A stretch of 64,000 nucleotides of DNA, taken from the NCBI GenBank assembly GCA_020698575.1, contig CM036254.1, forward strand, positions 30,222,526-30,286,525, read 5' to 3'. The position numbers were made by a program, and so were the translations under genes. The stretch comes from Bostrychus sinensis (lineage: Eukaryota > Chordata > Actinopteri > Gobiiformes > Eleotridae). Below the pieces are notes generated by a model. The model did no database searches, was not told the origin of the DNA, and saw only the letters and a program-made list of their open reading frames with translations. Positions within the stretch are counted from its first letter, which is position 1; each line of letters opens with the position of its first letter. Shown here in pieces: positions 55,774 to 64,000 of this stretch.

Positions 55774-55987
55774 GTTGTAGGATTCCGGTGCAGTTAAAAG
55801 TGTTGTTCTAGTAATGTACAAATAATTGACATCATGCCAAAAACTTTATGAACTGTCCCAGACACTAGAGACTGATTTTGGAAATGTTTGTATTTTGTAT
55901 TTTGAAAATGTTACAGTCACATTGCAGTTTAATGTTAAAATACCAACAAAAAAAAATAAAAATACACACAGTTTTCTAAAACATCAA

Positions 55988-56450
55988 GGGCCAGATTTAT
56001 CAAAGGTTTGCGTGCACGCTAACTGAATAATATGCGCTAAAATTGCATATAAATTTAGCATGTTGGAAAAGGACGTGCTAATCTTTTGCACAGATATAGC
56101 TGCTGTGATTCGTGTGAGATGAAGAAGAAGAAATGAACAAATACGTAGGGTTAGAGTGTTTGCCACGCGTGCAGATCTATTTGCCATGACGGATGAAAAA
56201 ATTATTCACCAGCACTTTCAGCAATTCTTAGTTAAATTTTTGCTTCCGTTTGTGTTTCGCTTCCGCACCTTCCATGACGCAAAACAATACACGCAATGAT
56301 TCTGTTTAAATAGTTCCGCCCCATCTGTTTGCACCTGTCACCGGCCACGCAGTTTGTCTTAGTAATTCACGTGCAACACGCCCATTAATAGTGGCCGCAT
56401 ATTTTCTCACTGCACTCGCAGTTTAGCACCCGTCTTAGTAAATATGGCCC
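55988..56450. mobile_element. PIF/Harbinger-type MITE, 463 bp
   Basis: The ends are GGGCCAGATTTATCAAAGG and, inverted, GGGCCATATTTACTAAG, flanked by CAA on both sides (55985-55987 and 56451-56453). The terminal GATTTATCAAAGGTTTGC matches the right end of 48314-49209. The interior is comparatively CpG-rich. Confidence 0.8.
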
Positions 56451-57944
56451 CAAATGTTTTGTAGTTGACCCCTATGTTGCACTGCTGACAAAAATTTAGA
56501 AATGGAAAAGCAAAATTTAGCAAAACATTTGAACTGATTACAGAAAAAGTGTGTGTCACATCAACCACCCTAATACTACAGTATTTTTTTAGTATTTTTA
56601 TCTGGAATGTCTCCATTATTGTTCATAATATACCTACTTATATAAATGAACAGAAGTGAGCATTGTTACTTTAAAATAATATTACTAAAGTAAATATTAC
56701 TTTAGTAAAACATATGTTCTGATAAAACTGACAGTCACTCAAATAAATGTAAGTGTAAATGTAACTCATTAACTACTTACTACTGTAAACGAATGGGAAA
56801 AAACATTCCCTTTGTTCCTGCTAACGTGGGCATGTCTCTTGGTGACGTCACTTGCAAAAGGGCCCGGTTTAACAATAGGATTATTATGGGTCAGTCTTAC
56901 ATTACTTCTTTCAGCTTTATTTTGTTGCAACACAAAGCAAAGCCTTAGCTAAAATCCATTTCATCCCGTGAGCAAATGCGTTGGACCTTATCCAAACAAG
57001 ACAAGCTCATTCTATTCTCTATTTGTATTCTTGTGAAGTTACAGCAAATACGTCCAACAAACAGCAGCATCACAGTGTAATCCTATAGAGCGGGATTTGT
57101 TTGGTTAATGCTAAGACCCTTTTGACCCATTTCTGTCGCCTCTCGCATGTCAGCGCCCACTCAAGACTTTCCGACAAAACACAACAGAGCAAAGGTAGTG
57201 TATCTGATATAATAGATAATAGATATATAAAAGAAATGCTATCCAGGAATTAAAAAAAAGCTTGGGACAGTGAACAGGGCCTTAATCCTTCGGGGAAATG
57301 GGGAACAAGTGGATTACACTAGAGCGCAATTCAAAATGTGCTCAGTTGATTCAAGTAAATCTTAGAAATGTTAGGAAAACATTCAATGAAATGGATATAA
57401 AATGGGAACACTGCAACTTTTTTACTTTTAAATAAACAGTTTTGGAGCCCTTGTGATGACTACAGCTTGTTGCAGGGTGAATAAAGCCCCCTGCACCTCC
57501 CTTTGGTGTATCTTGGGAGATAAAGCAGCCATGCAAGAAGGGAACCTATGAAGTCTCAGGTCTAGCAAGAAAGAGGCACGTCCCTGTTAGCCATAACAAC
57601 ATGCTAGCGTTGTCAACCGGACTAGTTATTTTTCACAATAGAGCTTTATTCTGAACTGTAGGGGAAGCTCTGCAGAGAAAAATGCAACCAAAACAGTGAA
57701 GAAACTAGCAAAGTTAGATTGTTTCCCTTTCAATTCTTTATAAAACTAAATAATAATTGTCATCATAATGCTTGTTAATACTTTATGTATAGATGGATAG
57801 ACCTACTAATACCAGAGTAGCATATACTCACTGAGGTAGCTATAAGCCCAGTCTAAATTGCTAATGCTATGATCAACAATGCAACATGCTATGTGGTCAA
57901 CCTAAAGACTAAAGGGTTGCTAGGCCAAATTAGGCTAATCTAAA

Positions 57945-58400
57945 CCATATGTAACCAGGTGGGAAAATGGGTAACTGTGTAAAAACATAAATCATGTTTT
58001 ATCTTTATTTTGCTTAACTGGTTGATGTTATACCTGTTTTTGTCACAGCGTGGTGCGATCATTTCATGTACATGGGAGGTCAGAGTTTACAGAAAATGGC
58101 AAAGCCTCCATACTTTTTCACTTTGAACTAGAAAGACGAACATGTTAAGCCTGATAATGAAGAGACTTTTGGAGAACAACATGTTTTAGGACATATGAGG
58201 CCATCTGTCTGTGTAATGAATTATTTACTATGTAATAAGCTATGGTTTGTAACAGTGAATTGTATTTTTATTTTGTCCTTTTACAGAGGTGTCGCTAAAA
58301 TTTATTGCCCTCTTGCTGGTACATATGTAATGTTGTATTTTGAGTGTTAGCAGCACTGTTACTGTGCCATTTTGATGCTGGTTCACATTTATCGAGCTCT
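57945..58400. repeat. Duplicated block, copy 2 (empty hAT site)
   Basis: Counterpart of 49979-51065. Around 58233-58246 the sequence TAAGCTATGGTTTGTAACAG is continuous where copy 1 has the hAT element and its duplicated AGCTAAGG. Confidence 0.8.
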
Positions 58401-58914
58401 GTTTTTTTTTTTTTTTGCCTAAAGACGGCAGAGTTAATCACCCTACAATAATTTGCCATTTTTCCATCACACACTCCATAAAAAATGTTCTGCATTAATT
58501 CAACTATGATACTACTAAACTATGTAAATTCAACCAATTTGGAAAGATTCTGAACTAGTTTATATGCTTAAATATGCTTGATCATAAATGGCTCGTCAAG
58601 TGCATTTATATTATGGCACTATGTCTTTTTAAATGAACAGATGCCACGGTGCACCATTGTATAGTTTATGCTAGAAGCAAGGTGTACAGACTTGTAAACC
58701 AAAGTTACAGTATTTAAGTGAGCAAATATGAAGACTTAAAGATGTCAAGCTAAAGTGTGTTTGAAGTTAAATGGCGGAATTAAATGCACTCAAATAGCTC
58801 AGACTGAAAAGGGCAACTCAAATTGAGTTATGTTGATCTAATCGAAGTCATGAGTGGGATAAAACAACTTGTCTGATGTTACTCTGTTGTGAAAGACAAA
58901 AAGGTAAGCTACTC

Positions 58915-59450
58915 TGAATCTATTTAAATGGCCTGTATTATGTATTTATTCATATTTTTGAAGCAATCTTGTTTACCTTGTTTAGAACAGCAATGCACAA
59001 TCTTTAAAAATATTATCTGACTCAAGTGTTTTTAATTACTCTACTGTTCCCATAAGAAACAGGTTAAGACACCAGCAGAGGGCAGCAGAGGGCAGAGTGT
59101 TGCAGTCTTTTAAACATAATCGAAGAAAAAAGCTTTTTACTTCCTTGAACTTTATATGTATGATGCCTTTGTACAGCAAATGAAAAATGTCTATCAGGAA
59201 TCAGTGGAAACAGAGCTGTACACCGTTTTTTGATAATTGAATGAGAGCAGACTGGATGTAAAGGGTTTGTTGATTGGTTAGTACTTCCTGGAGTGGGCGA
59301 GGGTTCATGTTAGAGGCAGAGGTTCGTGCAACCGAGTGTTTGGAAGACTAAGAATGGCCACAATTCCAGGTATGTTTTTGATGAGGGGACATTATAACAT
59401 GGTAGAAAGCTCAGAAAAGTTGATTTTGCATAATACAGCCCCAATAAGCA
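58915..59450. repeat. Dispersed repeat shared with 20930-21300
   Basis: See the copy at 20930. This one extends further, to AGCTCAGAAAAGTTGATTTT and GCATAATACAGCCCC, which also matches the ends of 35500-35900 and 52090-52640. Confidence 0.7.
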
Positions 59451-60156
59451 AAATACTATGACATAATCTAAGTTTGTGATGGCTCATATTGAGCAAGGCT
59501 GCGATATACAAAGGTAATGTAGACTGTTATAGCCTATAGCAACGGTAAATATGTAAAAATGCCAAAGTAGAATGTCAGCATAGTGAGTGAATTACTGTAT
59601 ACATACTATTTAGCTATAGCCTATTTGTTAATGTATGTATGTAGTAGCCTATGGTATGTAGTATGATACATGTGCATTAGGTACGGTTCACGTTAAAATA
59701 CAAGATATTTATAATATTGGTGACAATTTAGAAAAACTTACTAATGCTTACTAATCCTTCACTAATGCTTCATTGTGTGAACTATTCTAAAGTGTTACCA
59801 CAATTAATCAGACATTACTGTCATGTCCACAAATAATTCATTTATACATATTCTGATGCTGTTTAGTATTACTGTAAAAACATGAACACTGTAAAATCTA
59901 CTGTTGTGCTATGTACAGTAATGCCCACAAATTTTGTACAATATACAGACAACAGCTTACCATTTAATACTGTTAATTTGGTAGTTTTGTGTTAAAGTTT
60001 GAAAATATCTCATCCAAAAGACTTCCTTTCTTCCACCAAAGCCATTATGACCAAAGTTATCTTACTATTTCTGCAGCTGTAACATAATTTGAGACTCACA
60101 TCACAGGCCTGTAATGCCAGTAGAATTCATATTAGTCAAAGATACTGACCTTTAAC

Positions 60157-60290
60157 ATCCACAGCTTGACTTTCTTGTGCACTTTGTATATTCCACTTGA
60201 AATTTCCAGTCTCTGGGTTGAGTCCGTATCCAGTGTTTGCCCTCTTTGTTGTCAGTTATGCACAGCAGTGTGGACAGATGGCTGCTCGTG
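60157..60290 (-). promoter_or_regulatory. Weak candidate alternative upstream exon
   Basis: The sequence is less repetitive and richer in GC than its surroundings, and ends in a moderate donor TTAAAG|GTCAGT on the minus strand at about 60157. The block continues upstream to about 60480 with no repeat that I recognise. It could be a distal 5' UTR exon or conserved regulatory DNA of pcbp4. The upstream boundary is arbitrary. Confidence 0.2.
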
Positions 60291-61029
60291 CCCTGCTAAT
60301 AGTCCCTCAGCTTAGCCTGAGATAAGCTCCCTACATAGGGCGAGCGAACCCGCATCCCTGGCCTGATAATTCCGCCTTGTCACAGCCACCAAAAGAGGCG
60401 TTCCTTTGCACTGGACGTCCACGAGCTATGGAGAGGCCTCAGGGCAGAGCAATAGCGAGGGCGAGCTGCCTAGACACAGTGGAGCAAGAGCAAGAGTTGG
60501 AAAATGAGAAACTGTAGCCTTTTGCAGTCATCAACAACACTCAAGAGAAGCTTTGTTTGCCAATTCAGTCCTGTGACTAACAACCCAGCATGACCGCAAT
60601 AGATTTAGAAGTACTTCGAGCTTGCTCAAGGCTGGATTTGCTTTGAGAAAAGACAACTTGGCGCTTTGTAAAACGAACCGGACTAATTGAGGGCTGCAAA
60701 GGACAATGTGGCGTTGTGAAGTGTTTAGTGAACTTAAGTACAATGTCTTCACAGGGTGCATCTCCCCCCCAGGAGCTTCAGCCAACCCTTCCCCCCACAC
60801 GCCAAGCCCTCTGCTGCCCTTGTAATGAGGCCATACTGGATACAATACGCCCCCTTTTTTAGTTTGCACTGAAAAAATGTATTCAGCTGGGCTCCAAACT
60901 GGTGAAGGAAATGAGTCGGTCAAGCAGAAGTGGCATATTCAATTATCATTCACTGCGTTGCACCAAGACAATGACGGTTGCTGTGGGTCTGCTTCATGGT
61001 GGATGTCTGACCAGAGACACTGCAAATTA

Positions 61030-61340
61030 ACCAGTAACACTTTAGAGTAACTCATTGTTATTAAGCAGTAATAACGCATTAATAAATATGTAATTAACAA
61101 TACTGAAATGAATAGTTTATAGATACTCAATAAACCATGGTGTTTATAATGTTGCTTTGTTGAAGCCTCAGATTAAAGCTTATGACTCAAGTATTAAATA
61201 TTAATAACAATGTAATAACTCAATTATGTTTATTAATGTTTAGGAAATCCTTTGTAAATTACATTAACATACAAATAAACTGGTTATTAACCCTTTATTA
61301 CTACTTACTAATACCTTATAGTGTGAGGTAGTCTTAAAGG
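61030..61340. repeat. AT-rich dispersed repeat with AACACTTTAGAGTAAC end
   Basis: It starts CCAGTAACACTTTAGAGTAA and runs through TTAATAAATATGTAATTAAC and GTTATTAACCC. Members of the family are at 14290-14640, 30180-30430, 34740-34850, 35310-35410 and near 59750. Confidence 0.6.
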
Positions 61341-61682
61341 TATTAGGGAGGATCTTTATAAATTCATTTTTTGCAATATTTATTAAAACTACCTTCATTG
61401 CCCTGTATAAGGCTTATAAATTGGTTTATTAGAAAATATAATAATAATATTAATAAACTGTGGACGCTGTGGGACTTAAAAAACCTCATCCAATCGTTTT
61501 CGTCATGAGTACGTTAACCATTTTTCCACGGACTTGCCAATCATTCCGACTTCCTAGTTTCAGCGATAGTTTGCGTTCTTGTGCCTGCGCATGCGTATAC
61601 ACTATGTTTATGTAGCCCGGCATTAGCGCCGCGTTAGCGGCGTTAACATCGTAGTGCGGACAGCCTGACTTCGAAGAGCACA

Positions 61683-61882
61683 ATGGCTGAGGAAAACCGT
61701 GAACTGGGCGGTCACAAAAGGAAAACTGTTTTTGAAGTGAACCAGAGGAGGAGGAGAAAAACTGTAGAAGAGCAGAATAAAATCCGTGTAGTTATTGGAG
61801 ATTCCTTTAAAGGACGACGTGCGCTGTAGGAACAGAAAGGGCTTCAGAGCGATGCATTGGTCACCAAGTTTCTGCTGGACAG
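61683..61882 (+). pseudogene. Degenerate coding exon with in-frame TAG
   Basis: From ATG 61683 the frame reads MAEENRELGGHKRKTVFEVN followed by a basic stretch (RRRRK) and KIRVVIGDSFKGRRAL, then TAG at 61827-61829. The same frame then continues EQKGLQSDALVTKFLLDR to a donor AG|GTACGT at 61882. The phrase with ALVTKFLLDR resembles the N-terminal segment of multicopy fish proteins, but I cannot name the family. The 200 nt upstream is CpG-rich and promoter-like. It could be a dead first exon, a transposon-derived copy, or a sequencing error at the stop. Confidence 0.55.
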
Positions 61883-62039
61883 GTACGTTTATCTTATCGT
61901 TTAAAAAAAATGCCTTTTTTCTTTATCTGTTGAACATTTTCAACTGTACAGCAACTGCTTATAGCACTGTGCTTTATGCAAACCATGCTAAGTTGCTTCC
62001 TGTTATGTGAAGCTTAAAAAAATGTACAGGCCCTCTAGA

Positions 62040-62377
62040 ATTGTGGTTCTCAAAATGTGGTACAGGTACCACTGGTGGTACTCAGGTGTGTTTTGCAGTT
62101 CAGGTGCTTATTTAAAGCCACTGTTTACCTAATTTAGTCCTGGATTTGCCCTTGTTTAATCCTGGTTTAGTACTCTTTAGACATGGTTCAGTCCTGGTTT
62201 AGTCCTGTGTAGAGCTTCTTTAGTCCATGGTTTTGTCCTATAGCATTTTTCTTTCAATCCCTATAGTATCCCTAGGTGTAGACCTGAGTTAGTAAAAACT
62301 GAGACTTATTTTAAAAATGGTACTTGGAAATCCAAATATTTTCTGGGGTGGTACTTGGAAAGGTTTGAGAATCACTG
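62040..62377. mobile_element. GTTTAGTCCTGG-containing hAT-type MITE, both ends present
   Basis: The left end is GTGGTTCTCAAAATGTGGTA and the right end, inverted, CAGTGATTCTCAAACC. Between them are GGTTTAGTACT, GGTTTAGTCCTG and similar units. It shows that the tandem units are the interior of this element family. No clear target duplication. Confidence 0.75.
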
Positions 62378-63326
62378 CACTACAAATATTTCATGAAGAG
62401 GGTTTTGGAAACAGTGTGCAGTATCACAAAGTGCTTTCCAAAATTGTGCAAAGTAATATCAGGTCATCTCATTGTCGGTGAAAATCTTTGGTGAGATTTC
62501 ACAAAGGCAGGTGCAGCACAGAGGCCATCAGAGCTTTTGCAGGTGAAGGATGGGCAAAGATTTAAGTCAAGAGGTGAAAGAAGTTTGTTAGTAATTACCC
62601 AAAACATTTGTTAGAAGTTATAAAAGTTAAAGAATGTTCAACAAAGTACTGAAGCTAAGGGCTAAATAATACTGCCCATGTGGTCAAAGAATCACATTTT
62701 TAATTTGAACTTTAAAGTTCAGTCAACTTTTGCATGTCATCAATAAATATTTTTTGTTGTTTAATGAGTTTTTGTCATTTATTTCTCATTCTCTTTTATT
62801 GTCATCATTATAATGTCTTGAGGCAAGGGGGTTGAATGTTTCTGATTGCCACTGTAAATAATCTGGCAATTGGTTTCCCCAAAGTATTTGAGTTGAACTA
62901 ACTTGTTTGGGTTTGCATGCATAAAGTTGTTTGTATCTAAAGTCTGGGAGCAGTCAAGGGCACGGCGGCTGAGAGAGTTGTGACAGTCATTTTGTTCCTC
63001 TGACCATGTGACCCTCAGTATTTCATGCAAATCAGTTGTGACTAATTTGCTCCCCTCCGTGTTCCCCGTGTGACAACGAGATTAGACCGCTCTGTAATGG
63101 GATTATTCTGAAGTGATTACAGCAAACGGTCAGTGTGATTAAATACAGAGAGGAGTCCAAATCAGAATATATGAATACACTTTTCTGTTATGTTTATCTT
63201 TTAATGTTAGCTATTCGTATTCAGTGTTTCTCACAGAACTTTGTAGTTAAAGTCTGGGCAACAAACACCCAGCACATTCTTGACTACAATTCAGTATTGG
63301 CTAAAACAAATTGTATATATGCTATG

Positions 63327-63895
63327 TACAGTGGCAAACAAAAGTATGTAACCCCCTTATTATTTTTCCTTTATTGTTGCCTTACAACCTGGAATTTAAA
63401 TGGGTCATTGAGAGGTTCATGTCAGTCACTTTACATCACATGACAACAACTATGAAAATGCAAAAACATTTTTATTGTGAAGCAAATGAGAAATATGACA
63501 AAAAACAGAAAACTAGAGTGTGCAAAAGTATGTACCTCATTTTTAAAGCGACCCCTAAATGAGACCCAGTGTTAATCGCCCTCAGAAGTCACAGAAATAG
63601 ATAAGGTTGGCCTGACTGCAATTCAACTGTCATTATGCGACAAAACACAGTTTAATTCATCACTACAACATGTAAAAGATAAGGAACCACACCAAACCTG
63701 CTTTAAGAGGAGCATCTAAAACTCACAAACCGGGCAAGGAGTGCATTCATCAGAGAGGCAACAATAAGACCAAAGCTGACCCTGAAAGATCTGCAGAGCT
63801 CCACAGCAGAGACTGTTGTATCTGTCCCAGGACCACTCTGAACCATACACTCCACAGAGCTGGGCTGGGTGGAGGAGGGGCCATTGCTTGAAGAA
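63327..63895 (+). mobile_element. Truncated Tc1-like transposon
   Basis: It starts at TA followed by CAGTGGCAAACAAAAGTATG, a Tc1-like terminal sequence. Within 63755-63895 a broken frame reads EATIRPKLTLKDLQSSTAE then TVVSV, similar to the helix-turn-helix end of fish Tc1 transposases. A stop and deletions follow, and the catalytic domain and right end are absent. Confidence 0.7.
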
Positions 63896-64000
63896 AATAA
63901 TAACAAAACATGTTTTGTTAATATAAATTAATATGTAGGATTCTATATATGCGCTATGGATGTGTGTGTACATGCATGTGTGGTTATGCATGCATGTATG

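Overview
The window is vertebrate, almost certainly teleost fish, nuclear DNA. It is AT-rich and intron-dominated. It is full of teleost-type repeats: tRNA-headed SINEs with L2-like tails, a LINE fragment, Tc1-like remnants, and hAT and PIF/Harbinger-type non-autonomous elements. None of the long ORFs away from the KH exons looks like a gene.

One protein-coding gene can be read with confidence. It is a poly(rC)-binding protein (alphaCP/PCBP, hnRNP E family) on the minus strand, with its start codon at 49811-49809 and its stop at 18244-18242. Twelve coding exons, all with GT-AG introns and consistent phases, join into a 1314-nt CDS for 437 residues. KH1 is encoded by exons 1-4, KH2 by exons 5-6, a variable linker by exons 7-9, KH3 by exons 10-11, and a Ser/Ala-rich tail ending ERQKFAPY by exon 12. 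The tail points to pcbp4; the KH1 and linker wording is closer to PCBP3. A 28-nt 5' UTR piece precedes the ATG behind a splice acceptor, so the promoter lies upstream at higher coordinates. A TATA box and strong donor at 53223-53121 make one candidate first exon; a weaker one ends at 60157.

Layout: 1-18155 is the region 3' of the gene, with repeats, a fold-back element, a decayed Tc1-like copy, a SINE and a 1.4-kb 3-bp-TSD transposon that abuts the poly(A) signal. 18173-49839 is the gene, whose introns hold SINEs, a 53-bp minisatellite, a nested hAT composite (40883-42330), a hAT-type MITE, a long-TIR element (45965-46726) and a Harbinger-type MITE (48314-49209). 49840-61400 is the upstream side, with a duplicated block, one copy of which took a hAT insertion, and more MITEs. 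61683-61882 is a degenerate coding exon of another gene or element with an in-frame stop. 63327 to about 63895 is a truncated Tc1-like transposon.

I found no CRISPR array, rRNA, genuine tRNA gene or operon, and nothing that is convincingly a new biological system. The most testable points are splicing signals inside the PCBP gene: a C10 tract 25 nt before its own terminal exon, a (TG)14 run 17 nt before the KH2 exon, and a donor whose GTAA makes a stop directly after KH3.
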